The position numbers and the translations under genes are program-made. 64,000 nucleotides of DNA from an uncultured Granulosicoccaceae bacterium (GTDB lineage Bacteria > Pseudomonadota > Gammaproteobacteria > CALCKW01): contig CALCKW010000018.1 of NCBI GenBank assembly GCA_937965695.1, positions 99,564-163,563 on the forward strand, read 5' to 3'. This document shows, piece by piece, positions 55,285 through 63,947 of this stretch (the first letter of the stretch is position 1; each line of letters begins with the position of its first letter). The notes under the pieces are model-generated. The model saw nothing but the letters and a program-made list of their open reading frames with translations, was not told the DNA's origin and made no database searches.

Positions 55285-56007
55285 TTAATTGGCTAATTGG
55301 CCTGTGCTGCGCTCAAGAAAGCTCACGATCCATCTCGCTGCTATCGTGTCAGTCAGAGGTAGATCAAGAGACTGCAATGCGGTGTCAGTTGTGCTATGCC
55401 CCTGCTCGTCTCTGCGCACATTAAAAATATACTCTGCAGCACGTTTGTGCAGCTCTGGATGAGGCTGTATAGAAATCGCATAATCAGAAAATGCCGACAT
55501 GGCCACTGGACAACTTTCAGAGCTTGCGAGTGTTGTCGAGTCAGGAGCGGGCACGATAACTTGGTCTTGATGAGAGGCAAGTAAATCCATGTTAGATGCG
55601 GCAGGCTGCATCCAGTCTCTTGTTTGCTTTATTTGATAATGATGCGTGCCAATACACCAGCCCTTGTCAGAGCGCTCGACACTGCCACCCATCTCCTGAT
55701 GTAATAATTGGTGGCCGAAACAAATACCTACAAACGGCACTTTTGGAACTGCCTGCTGAATAAAGCCTTTGAGTTCGTTTAGCCATTCAAGATCGTCATA
55801 GACACTGTCAGCACTGCCGGTGATCAAGTAGGCATCGCAGGCATCCACGCTCGGTGGCAATTGCCTATCCCAGGCGTTATAAGAGCGAAACTCGATCGAC
55901 GTAGAGGCCATGCTGAGAAACAGTTCAAACCACTGAGCAAAAGTGCCATATTCTTCGATAATTTCCGTAGGTAATTCGCCACAATCCAAAACGCCTAATC
56001 TGATCAT
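55285..56007 (-). CDS. Class I glutamine amidotransferase (YfeJ-like)
   Basis: This stand-alone GATase-1 domain protein has 240 residues from ATG 56007 (MIRLGVLDCGELP). The nucleophile cysteine is in VGICFGHQLLHQEMGG near residue 93, and the catalytic His-Glu pair is in SIQPHPEL near 180. Such orphan domains resemble GMP synthase amidotransferase halves or gamma-glutamyl hydrolases; substrate unknown. The frame extends 32 codons further through the promoter. The promoter has -35 TTGTCA and -10 TACAAT on the - strand. Confidence 0.85.
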   Translation of the reverse strand: MIRLGVLDCGELPTEIIEEYGTFAQWFELFLSMASTSIEFRSYNAWDRQLPPSVDACDAYLITGSADSVYDDLEWLNELKGFIQQAVPKVPFVGICFGHQLLHQEMGGSVERSDKGWCIGTHHYQIKQTRDWMQPAASNMDLLASHQDQVIVPAPDSTTLASSESCPVAMSAFSDYAISIQPHPELHKRAAEYIFNVRRDEQGHSTTDTALQSLDLPLTDTIAARWIVSFLERSTGQLAN

Positions 56008-56048
56008 ATAAATGTACTCTGAGAGGGACGAGTGAAAAAGATCGATCC

Positions 56049-56076
56049 ATTGTATACAGTATACGCATACTGACAA
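56049..56076 (-). promoter_or_regulatory. Promoter with GTATAC repeats upstream of the amidotransferase
   Basis: On the - strand TTGTCA (56071-56076) and TACAAT (56049-56054) are 16 bases apart. The spacer and -10 are built from GTATAC (56052-56057), GTATAC (56059-56064) and GCATAC (56065-56070), each a near-palindrome, suggesting a repressor site. The rest of the 56008-56346 gap holds nothing I can recognise. Confidence 0.5.
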
Positions 56077-56346
56077 CCGAGGATTGAGCCTACCACCAGT
56101 CAACAGCCTTAATCACATCAAGCAACGGCCACTGAGGAGAGCGCACTTACTTGGCTTGAGAGCCGAACCATGGTCTACGTTATACGTACCCAGTTTATTT
56201 GTGGCCAAAGGATTTGTTTGATTGTTGATCTCCGGCAGGGTTCATAATCACCAGATTACAGACACGGCTTTGAGCTGATGTCGAGATTGTCGAGGAAAAT
56301 TGCAGCGAAAATCTACACACTCGAGTTAGCAAAAAAACAACTGTAA

Positions 56347-59300
56347 CTAAGCAGCGCTGTCTTGCTGGTGTTGCTCTGAAAGCATCTCTGTCACAGCTTC
56401 AACAGGCAGAGGTTTTGAAAAATAAAATCCTTGAGCCTGCTCACAGCCAAGAGACTTTACAAACTGTACCTGCTCAAAGGTTTCGATTCCTTCGGCAACT
56501 AATTCAAAATTCATACTCTTGGCCAAAACCGATATTGCACGGACAATAGCAGAGTCTGCTGACTGCCCGCCGTCGCTGGAGGAAATATCTTTTATAAAAG
56601 ACCTGTCTATTTTGAGTGTATTGACAGGAAGCCTTTTTAAATAATTTAGCGACGAATGGCCGGTACCGAAATCATCTATTGCCAACCTAAAACCCAAATC
56701 ACGTAATCGGCTCAACTTAGCAATATTTTTTTCCACATTGCTCATCATCGCACTCTCAGTAACCTCAAACTCGATGAGTGCTGGATTAACTTCATATTTA
56801 TTCAAAATACGCTCAACACCTTCCAAGAAATCATGCTGACGTAACTTTATAACCGACAGGTTTACAGAAATGCAGACTGATTCCCCCGCTTTTTCCCAGT
56901 ACTTCGCCAATCGACATGACTCTTCAAGCGCAAAGCGATCTAACTGATTAATAAACCCTGTACGTTCTGCTATTGGGATAAATACATCGGGACGCTGTCT
57001 CACGACATCGCCTGATGGCGTACTTTCTATCCAGCGCATTAACGCCTCTACTGCGATGACTTTGCCTGTTTCTAAATCAATGCGCGGCTGGAAGTGCATA
57101 CGGATACTTCCGTTCTCAAGTGCTACCCGCATGTCCTGATCAATAAGTAGGTCTAGCTCGTCAGCTTTGCTCAATTCTGGGGTATAAAATACGATGCAAT
57201 TTTTACCCATTTCTTTTGCACTGTACATCGCCGTATCTGCAGATTTCAAAACGGCACGAGAAGTCGATCCATGCTCGGGAAAACACGCACAGCCAATACT
57301 TGCGGATATACTGACATTGTTTCCTTCCAATGAGTACGGGCTTGTAATTGTTTCAAGCATACTTTGAGCAAGTTCAGAGACAACTTCCGAGTCATCTATC
57401 GAGTGAAGAAGAACAGTGAACTCATCCCCTCCAAGCCGCGCGAGAAGTCCCTTTTCTGCACAGTGATGGTCTATAACATTTGTCAGTCGTTTCGCCACTA
57501 TTTGCAACAACAAGTCTCCCGCTCCATGACCGAGGGAATCATTGATCATCTTGAAACCATCTAAATCAATAAATAGCAGATGAACTTCTTGACCCGTCTT
57601 TTTTGCCTCTTCGCAGCTGTCGTTCAGTCGCTGCTGAAACTGCAAACGATTAGGCAGGCCTGTGAGGACATCATGATTAGCCAAAAGTGTGAGGTCAGAG
57701 TTCGCTGCTTGCAAATTACTCGTTTGCGACTCTAGCTTATTGATCAAATATTGATTGCGCATCGCATTGCCAATAGAGTGCGCGGTGCTGTCGATGTCTA
57801 TTCGATCGAGCCCTTCAGGATCAAGCAAGAGGTAACCGTATTGCTTTTTTCCTGCATATATAGGATTCAACACTAACAAACCGCTGCTCAGTTCCTGCTG
57901 CAAATCCTCTGGCAGTAACAAGCGAGTAGCGAATTTTTCAGCGCCTGTATTTTCGATTTGACCATGACGAAAAATATGAACAAGCTCAGCACTATCGCAA
58001 ATACCCTCGACAGGCTCGGTGTAGCGAACCAAGAAGCAACGGCGAGCACCTAATGCATCTAACCAGCGGCCCATCGTTGCCAAAATGTCTTCCAGCTGTG
58101 TGCAGGAACACATTTGTGATTGCATTCCCGCTTGCACGCTCTGCAATCGTTGTATTTCGAACTCTCGGTTCATACTAACCGACCAGATCTTTTCTTGAAC
58201 CAAGGCAAGTGATGCAGAGATCATTGGCATGTAGGCATTAGCTCTGTTCGACTGAAAAATTTTCATCGCTTGAGTTTCAATTTGAAAGCGCAAGTTGCTC
58301 CACCAATGCACATCAAAGCGCTGGGCCGGTAACTCCAACAACTCACCAATACATGCATGAAACGCAGGCGAGCCGGTTTCGAGCGTTTCCCACAGGGCAT
58401 TCGCGACACGTTCAATATTACAGCCAGCAGGTGAGGATAAGCCCGACATCAGGGTTTTAAGCTCACTAACTAACCACTGTCGATTCCGATCGACATGCAG
58501 TTCCGTCAACGATGACGATGACAGCGTCGAGCCTCGTATTAAAAATTCACTATCGACAACGCGCGTCTCGGGCACTAACAACTCCGGAATGCTATCAATC
58601 GCATCGAGCAAAGATTGCACGGCCAATTTCGCCGCCACGCTGATGGGTTGCCGCACTGTCGTTATGGCGGGTGCATTTTTGGTCGCATCTAATGTGTCGT
58701 CAAACCCGGTGACCAATATATCTTGAGGAATTTTTAAATTGGCGGAATTCACTGCCTTTGCAGCACTCAGTGCCATCTGGTCATTAGCTGCAACTATAAC
58801 GTCTACCTGCTCCATCGCCAGCAGATCGCCAACCCGGTGGTAAGTTTCCACGGTGTCGTAGTTACCTTCTACAAAAAAACACAGGCTCAGATCGTGCCCG
58901 TGGCTGGCAAGGGTTTCGCAGAATACCGCTTCTCTTCTTGCAGAATAAGGGTCTTTGCTGCTGCCGCGAACAAAGGCATACCGGCTTCGAGTGTTGTCCG
59001 CTAGTAGATGCTCCATGAGTTGTCTCATGCCGATGCCGTCATCAAATACAACACTCTGAACACCGGGTAGCTCTAAACCCAAACTTACGATGGGGAGCGA
59101 ACACTGATCGAGAAGCTCCACCACTTTATCGGCGCTAACATTCGACCCAACAGCACCCGAGATACAGATGACTCCGCACAGGTTTGCTTCACTGACCAAT
59201 TGATAAATGCCATTGCAGACATCGTAGGTTTGGTGGAAATTGCTTACCGGTTCAAGTTCTCGTCCGGAGATACAAACGGTGCCATAACCAGCAGACGTTA

Positions 59301-59418
59301 GAATTTCTGACACTTGATCGATGAAGGCTTTTCGATAGTCGAGATAGGAGTCGGTCAAAATAGCGACAACACGATCCTGAGGAACACTATCAACAACTGA
59401 CATATTTTCACTGGCCAT
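56347..59418 (-). CDS. GGDEF/EAL c-di-GMP enzyme with LacI-type ligand-binding domain
   Basis: The protein has 1023 residues. The N-terminal part (about 15-295) is a LacI/periplasmic-binding-protein-like sensor without HTH (VVAILTDSYLDYRKAF, VIVAANDQMALSAAKAVN, ILVTGFDDTLDATKNAPAITTVRQP), with no signal peptide, so it is cytoplasmic. A helical/GAF-like middle follows, then GGDEF near residue 665 with an intact GGDEF, and EAL near 780-1010 (VEALMRW, IDDFGTGHSSLNYLKRL, LKIDRSFI, VAEGIET, QGFYFSKP). EAL catalytic residues look intact. The usual RxxD inhibitory site is AEKG. It likely tunes c-di-GMP to a sugar or nucleoside. Confidence 0.93.
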   Translation of the reverse strand: MASENMSVVDSVPQDRVVAILTDSYLDYRKAFIDQVSEILTSAGYGTVCISGRELEPVSNFHQTYDVCNGIYQLVSEANLCGVICISGAVGSNVSADKVVELLDQCSLPIVSLGLELPGVQSVVFDDGIGMRQLMEHLLADNTRSRYAFVRGSSKDPYSARREAVFCETLASHGHDLSLCFFVEGNYDTVETYHRVGDLLAMEQVDVIVAANDQMALSAAKAVNSANLKIPQDILVTGFDDTLDATKNAPAITTVRQPISVAAKLAVQSLLDAIDSIPELLVPETRVVDSEFLIRGSTLSSSSLTELHVDRNRQWLVSELKTLMSGLSSPAGCNIERVANALWETLETGSPAFHACIGELLELPAQRFDVHWWSNLRFQIETQAMKIFQSNRANAYMPMISASLALVQEKIWSVSMNREFEIQRLQSVQAGMQSQMCSCTQLEDILATMGRWLDALGARRCFLVRYTEPVEGICDSAELVHIFRHGQIENTGAEKFATRLLLPEDLQQELSSGLLVLNPIYAGKKQYGYLLLDPEGLDRIDIDSTAHSIGNAMRNQYLINKLESQTSNLQAANSDLTLLANHDVLTGLPNRLQFQQRLNDSCEEAKKTGQEVHLLFIDLDGFKMINDSLGHGAGDLLLQIVAKRLTNVIDHHCAEKGLLARLGGDEFTVLLHSIDDSEVVSELAQSMLETITSPYSLEGNNVSISASIGCACFPEHGSTSRAVLKSADTAMYSAKEMGKNCIVFYTPELSKADELDLLIDQDMRVALENGSIRMHFQPRIDLETGKVIAVEALMRWIESTPSGDVVRQRPDVFIPIAERTGFINQLDRFALEESCRLAKYWEKAGESVCISVNLSVIKLRQHDFLEGVERILNKYEVNPALIEFEVTESAMMSNVEKNIAKLSRLRDLGFRLAIDDFGTGHSSLNYLKRLPVNTLKIDRSFIKDISSSDGGQSADSAIVRAISVLAKSMNFELVAEGIETFEQVQFVKSLGCEQAQGFYFSKPLPVEAVTEMLSEQHQQDSAA

Positions 59419-59831
59419 GGTTCGAGCTACTACCCGTTGCGAGTGAAATAAATTGGATTAGTCTTTCTACCATTCTTCATTGACGTTGGTCGCTCCAGTG
59501 CGCATTTATTGTCCAAACCCTCAAATGGCCACATCAATATGTGACCAACACAGTTGCTGCATCCGTCTCAAGGAAGAGCAATAAAGCGTTCTTAAGGTGA
59601 ACGTTGTGCGACAACGACCTACTGGTTTCCGTACCTGTCGTATCAATGTGAACGGCATGGGACTGGACTTCTTTAGGCTGTTAAAAAGGTGGCAAATAAG
59701 CCTTGATGTTCAACCAGAGGTTGGGTTGAACAAATTCTCAAACGCTTACAAATGAATTGACGGCAAAGGGGATAAGCCGTGGACTGTTCGCTGACGAAAA
59801 ATTGAACGCTGCGACCGTAAACGCGCTTGGG
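59419..59831. other. Intergenic region upstream of the GGDEF/EAL gene
   Basis: No gene is visible in these 413 bases. A perfect 9-bp inverted repeat, TGTTCAACC (59707-59715) and GGTTGAACA (59724-59732) with eight bases between, lies about 100 bases past the DUF2805 stop. It lacks a T tract. Confidence 0.45.
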
Positions 59832-60083
59832 TTATCGTTGTTTGTACTGAGTGGGGCAATGCGCCCGAATGACATCTGGGCTTCTGAAATTAATGTGTTT
59901 GGTTTGACGTCCGTGCATACGCTTACGCCAAAGTCTGAAACTGCTGGATTTAAGGTTATTTCGCATAAAGTGAATGACTTGGTGTTCATTCAAACCAAAT
60001 TGGTGTTCGATAGCCTCGAAAGGTGTACGATCCTCCCAGGCCATCTCTATCACTCTCGATTCGTCTTCTTCAGTCAGTTTCAT
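59832..60083 (-). CDS. DUF2805 / TIGR03643 family small protein
   Basis: This 83-residue protein matches the TIGR03643/DUF2805 family along its whole length: MKLTEEDESRVIEMAWEDRTPFEAIEHQFGLNE, then VIHFMRNNLKSSSFRLWRKRMHGRQTKH. The helical, basic sequence with FGLxExxVIxxMR suggests a small HTH-like nucleic-acid-binding fold. The function is unknown. The overlapping frames on both strands here look like shadows; this frame is the conserved one. Its ribosome site is weak. Confidence 0.88.
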   Translation of the reverse strand: MKLTEEDESRVIEMAWEDRTPFEAIEHQFGLNEHQVIHFMRNNLKSSSFRLWRKRMHGRQTKHINFRSPDVIRAHCPTQYKQR

Positions 60084-60256
60084 CGCACATCTCTACTCGG
60101 CTTTCGGTTATTCGTCCACTCACAGATATCGACCCTGAAATGCATTTAGTGAGTTCAAAGTAATCTGCTTATCCTCGTCATAAGGCAATAGCTCTTACAA
60201 TAAATGCGATCCCCTCTTCGGCATTATTAAAAGAGGAGGCCTGAACGCTGTTAGGT

Positions 60257-60760
60257 CTATTTTGTGTCAGAAGAAGCCGCGGAAATATTTATAATAAACA
60301 AAATGATTCCACCAATGAGAATCGATACTGCCGCATAGAACAATGATCCACCGTCACTTTTTCCGTCATGCAAAACTTCTATGCCAAGCGGGGTGAACAC
60401 ATGAAAAAAGACAGCACCAGCCATGACAGCCGAGGCCAAAAGGCCACCGATCGCGTGGTATCTCGCAGGAACGCCCACATTTGATTTACCTGTCATTTTA
60501 CTTAACAGCCATAACAGCGCCAGTAACAGCAAAACAATCGAAGCGATGAGTTCAACACTACCAACAGCGTAGCTACCGAATTGACTAAATGCGTCACCGA
60601 TACCAGTACCCAAGAAACCCGACATCCACTCGCCGATAGTGCCAAAGATATGCTGTGTGTCAGGGTGCAAAGTAAATTTGTAGGGCAAAGACTGCAAAAA
60701 AACCTTGCAGGCCCACAACGCGATTACCCAACTAATAACTGCCCGAATGATTGCTGACAT
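60257..60760 (-). CDS. Uncharacterised four-helix inner-membrane protein
   Basis: This 167-residue protein has four hydrophobic segments (residues about 5-22, 64-88, 104-123 and 142-160) and a basic cytoplasmic loop with KMTGKSNVGVPARYH. The overall layout is DoxX-like but I see no diagnostic motif. It stands alone between DUF2805 and the peroxiredoxin. Function unknown. Confidence 0.75.
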   Translation of the reverse strand: MSAIIRAVISWVIALWACKVFLQSLPYKFTLHPDTQHIFGTIGEWMSGFLGTGIGDAFSQFGSYAVGSVELIASIVLLLLALLWLLSKMTGKSNVGVPARYHAIGGLLASAVMAGAVFFHVFTPLGIEVLHDGKSDGGSLFYAAVSILIGGIILFIINISAASSDTK

Positions 60761-61035
60761 AAATAAAGCCCTTGATGTTTTGTTGGCCTGACAAGTATCT
60801 GTTAATGGCTGAACCGGTACTGCGCGAACAAGTAGACGTGCACCTACATAATAGACCCAATGGAGCCGTCGAGCTTTTATTCAACTGAGCCCAGAACGAC
60901 CCTACTGGGCTATCATCGGCTCGCCGTACTTATATCAGAACATACGAATTGTCCAAAAAAAACATCTCTATTTTGCTTTTGACTAATAGTCCAACAAGCA
61001 TAATGAGCTCCGGAATAGCCAGAGCTCATTGATGG

Positions 61036-61692
61036 CTATTTGCCCGGCAAAGACGTGCGGCGCAGGTAGGGAAACACGGTCTCATACTCACCGAACTTCG
61101 CGGTGGCGTCTTCGTTGCTCACTGCAGGTGGAATAATCACGTCATCACCCACAACCCAGTTAGCAGGTGTAGCAACACCGTTAGCAGCGGCGGTTTGCAA
61201 TGCATCAAGTGCGCGCAGAATCTCACCAAAGTTTCTACCCACGGTCATTGGATAAGTCATCGAGAGTTTGACCTGTTTGTCAGGGGCGACGATAAAAACT
61301 GTGCGCACGGTCGCACTATCTGCCGGTGTTCTTCCATCCGGCATGTACGCTTCAGCAGGCAACATATCGAAAGCCTTAGACATGGCCAAGTCGTTATCAG
61401 CGACGATCGGAAAATTAGCTTTCGCGTCTGCAAAGGATTCGATATCACTTTTCCAACGCGTGTGTTCGTCAACTCCATCGACGGAGACACCCAGCACCTT
61501 GGTGCCACGCTTTGCCCATTCCTCTGCGAGTTGGGCCACAGCACCAAACTCGGTGGTACACACCGGCGTGAAATCTTTGGGGTGTGAAAAAATGATTGCC
61601 CAGCTGTCACCCACCCAGTCATGCAAGCCAAAGCTGCCCTGGTCGGTAGTGACTTGAAGATCAGGAATCGGGGAGTTTATGCGTAGTGACAT
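61036..61692 (-). CDS. 1-Cys peroxiredoxin (Prx6 type)
   Basis: This 218-residue thioredoxin-fold peroxidase reduces hydrogen peroxide and organic hydroperoxides. The peroxidatic cysteine is in FSHPKDFTPVCTTEFG near residue 45. The longer C-terminal domain (MTYPMTVGRNFGEILRALDALQ, TPANW) is that of the Prx6/AhpC2 subfamily, and no second resolving cysteine is visible. Cytoplasmic. A 10-bp palindrome ATTGCGCAAT (61730-61739) lies 38 bases before the start. Confidence 0.94.
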   Translation of the reverse strand: MSLRINSPIPDLQVTTDQGSFGLHDWVGDSWAIIFSHPKDFTPVCTTEFGAVAQLAEEWAKRGTKVLGVSVDGVDEHTRWKSDIESFADAKANFPIVADNDLAMSKAFDMLPAEAYMPDGRTPADSATVRTVFIVAPDKQVKLSMTYPMTVGRNFGEILRALDALQTAAANGVATPANWVVGDDVIIPPAVSNEDATAKFGEYETVFPYLRRTSLPGK

Positions 61693-61975
61693 TTATGTGC
61701 CTTTTGAATGCGGAAGGTTAATAATAGAAATTGCGCAATGCAACGTTAGTATACATCTATCGTGAAAGTCTATACGGAGCACACTCTTGCTAAGTGCATG
61801 TGAAAAACGGCTCGATATAACGATAATGAACAAATAACAACCGTCGCAACCAGTGAACGTTTAAACCACTCTATTGAGGTTTGTCGCTGTCAGCGGGCCT
61901 ATCGATCGGGAAATTAAAACTGCCGAGAAAGCGGCAATTGAATCGCAGGTGTACAAGACACTACTGCGAGATAAA

Positions 61976-62003
61976 GCTGCGGGTACGAGGGTCGACCCGC
62001 AGC
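61976..62003 (-). terminator. Intrinsic terminator of the cold shock gene
   Basis: GCTGCGGGT (61976-61984) and ACCCGCAGC (61995-62003) form a perfect 9-bp stem; on the - strand TTTAT follows. It sits 22 bases past the csp stop. The rest of the 61693-62025 gap shows no gene. Confidence 0.65.
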
Positions 62004-62025
62004 ATTCGCTTAACAGGTTTGCTGC

Positions 62026-62232
62026 TTAAACAGCTACAACCTTATTAGCGCATGGGCCTTTCTCGCCCTGGGCAACTTCAAACTCAACTGCCTGGCCGTC
62101 ATTCAAAGTGGCGTATCCACCACCAGCTTGGATCTCTGAATGGTGAACAAACAAATCTTTGCCGCCATCTTCTGGTGTGATGAAGCCGAAACCTTTGTCA
62201 GCATTAAACCACTTAACTGTACCTTTACTCAT
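62026..62232 (-). CDS. Cold shock protein (CspA family)
   Basis: This 68-residue single cold-shock domain protein is an RNA chaperone. RNP1 KGFGFITP (near residues 15-22) and RNP2 LFVHHSEI (near 29-36) are intact, and the C-terminus is [13 protein letters not shown] place the start at ATG 62232 ([15 protein letters not shown]); the upstream 21 codons are leader. It has its own promoter and terminator. Temperature control is inferred from family. Confidence 0.96.
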   Translation of the reverse strand: MSKGTVKWFNADKGFGFITPEDGGKDLFVHHSEIQAGGGYATLNDGQAVEFEVAQGEKGPCANKVVAV

Positions 62233-62302
62233 AACAATCTCTTTACATATGGTGAAAAATATTTTTCTGATCTCTGCTATCACCATTACAAACATCAGAA
62301 TT

Positions 62303-62351
62303 TGTATATGGGTACATAATACCGTGTTTCAAGACTTTACACGCTGTAAAG
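62303..62351 (-). promoter_or_regulatory. Cold shock gene promoter and adjacent inverted repeat
   Basis: On the - strand TTGAAA (62327-62332) and TATACA (62303-62308) are 18 bases apart, giving a leader of about 60 bases. CTTTACA-cgc-TGTAAAG (62335-62351) abuts the -35 and could be an operator. The remaining sequence to 62608 shows nothing else recognisable. Confidence 0.5.
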
Positions 62352-62608
62352 CGCAAATATCTTTATAAAATCCCAAAACATAGCGTGATTTATTGCATTT
62401 GAAGCATCTATAGACTACCAAAAACACGTTTCATCGCTTGTTCAGCAGAAAAAGGTAAAAATACCGTCAGCAAACCATTTAGAGCAACACATTGCCGGAA
62501 AGCTCTACCCGCTTCCCAAACGCACCAAATCATGTGCTCAATATCTCCGGAGCGATCGAACACCTGTCGTTGACGAATTGACCACCAGCGGGATCAAGAT
62601 GTCGGCTC

Positions 62609-63004
62609 TTAAGCCCCAACACCGGCTTGTTTTACAAAAACACCGCCTATTTGCCAACCGGTATCAGTTGCTAACATCACATAACTGGCGACAAAGACGC
62701 TGCCCGTGTTGTCCGTCAGATAGACGGTTTGCACCTGCTTCTCACCTTCGACGACAAAACTGCCAAAACGCACATCAGACGGGCGCCACACCATTGGATA
62801 ACTGCTGCGCACCATTTGCCCAAATCGTTTGGCAGTACCAAACATCTTTTGAATGGTTGGCGCAGCAAATGAAAAAGCCGTGTCAAGATCATTGGCTTGA
62901 AACGCTTCAATCTGAGCGCTTATCACAGCTCTTGGTTCAGTGTCATTTGCTCGGACTCCGGAAGACAGAGCAAATAATAGAATTAGCACAATGTAGTTAC
63001 GCAT
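62609..63004 (-). CDS. DUF4864 exported protein
   Basis: This 131-residue protein starts at ATG 63004 (GGTGA upstream; GTG 63013 is an alternative). A signal peptide ends near VRA (residue 20). The mature part EPRAVISAQIEAFQANDLDTAFSFAAPTIQKMFGT then FGQMVRSSYPMVWRPSDVRF is the DUF4864 pattern, an NTF2-like fold. Function unknown; probably periplasmic. Confidence 0.88.
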   Translation of the reverse strand: MRNYIVLILLFALSSGVRANDTEPRAVISAQIEAFQANDLDTAFSFAAPTIQKMFGTAKRFGQMVRSSYPMVWRPSDVRFGSFVVEGEKQVQTVYLTDNTGSVFVASYVMLATDTGWQIGGVFVKQAGVGA

Positions 63005-63307
63005 AGCCGTCACCTTGTCGATTAATAAAGCCGAGCAGTTAAAAATCTCAACACCACCCTATGACAGACCTCAATTAAAAACAAATGTTCACTGCATTTA
63101 ATAGTCACGCCATATTTACAGTGATAAACAAAAGCACCATTACATAACCATGGAACTTATCATTTGGCGAAAACCTGTAGGACAGATAGGCAGAACAAAC
63201 GCGAGACGTCGGCGCCCATCACTACCTGGAATCCCCTGAGTCGTGCGTTTGTCAGGCTTCCCTATCTTGTCAGCCTAAGGTGTCATTAAAAGTGTTATCA
63301 ATCGTGA
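63005..63307. repeat. Intergenic region with long imperfect inverted repeat
   Basis: These 303 bases have no gene. GACAGATAGG...AACAAACGC (63181-63202) is roughly complementary to GCGTTTGTCAGG...CCTATCTTGTC (63245-63271) with small bulges and a 42-base loop. It is 37 bases past the SET-like gene stop. It may be a termination structure or a remnant of a mobile element. Confidence 0.45.
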
Positions 63308-63931
63308 TTAAGACTCGTGTTTGGGGGACATGATAAATAAGACCGCTATAGCGGCTATAACCCAAACCGAAGCCAGTTGAATCGCCATTTTAAAATCGTA
63401 GAATTGCGCAATCAATCCCATTGAAGAGCCCGAGACCAATCCACCCAGATAAAGGCTATTCATGTAAAGTGATGTTGCGCTGGCCACCTTTCCCCGCGCA
63501 AACGACTGAATAAAGGTAATGGCAACCCCTGCAAATAGTCCGTAATACAGTCCCTCAAGAGCAGCACCGATTACCATCTGCGAGATCGTCGTGACCTGTG
63601 ACAAAAGGTAAAAAGCTGCGATGGCGATCACCGCTGAAAGTATCAGAGATTCGCGGGCACCAATGCGGTTGATAAGCCACGGGGTGCCTAATATCGCACC
63701 CACTTCTATAAAGGTTTTGACACTGAATGAAAGCCCAATAGCGTAGGTGGGTAATTGGGCCTCTTGCAGGTAAAACAAAGGCAAGGCGCTCATGCACAAG
63801 GTGTGAGCCAAAGAAAAACACAAGCAGACGAAAGCGGCGAGCCAAAGCTGTTTATTGAAGAAGCTTTTATCCGGACACCCAACATTTGACATGTATCTCA
63901 AGAATAAATACTGTATATCCAACCAATTCAC
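63308..63931 (-). pseudogene. C-terminal half of a SET-type sugar efflux transporter (MFS), probably truncated
   Basis: About 195-207 residues remain with six membrane segments. They align with the second half of SetA/SetB-like sugar efflux MFS proteins: LCMSALPLFYLQEAQLP, IEVGAILGTPWLINRIG, LEGLYYGLFAGVAITFIQSFARGKVASATSLYMNS. A full family member has about 390 residues. The frame stays open to the window edge, but the upstream part carries no transporter similarity and instead overlaps the start of a transposase gene on the other strand. ATG 63892 or GTG 63931 could still start a short protein. Confidence 0.65.
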
Positions 63932-63947
63932 GACAAGGAACTTCGTG

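Noticed and set aside
59738..60149. Frames on both strands overlapping the DUF2805 gene
   Set aside because: They are shadows; only the 59832-60083 frame shows family conservation.
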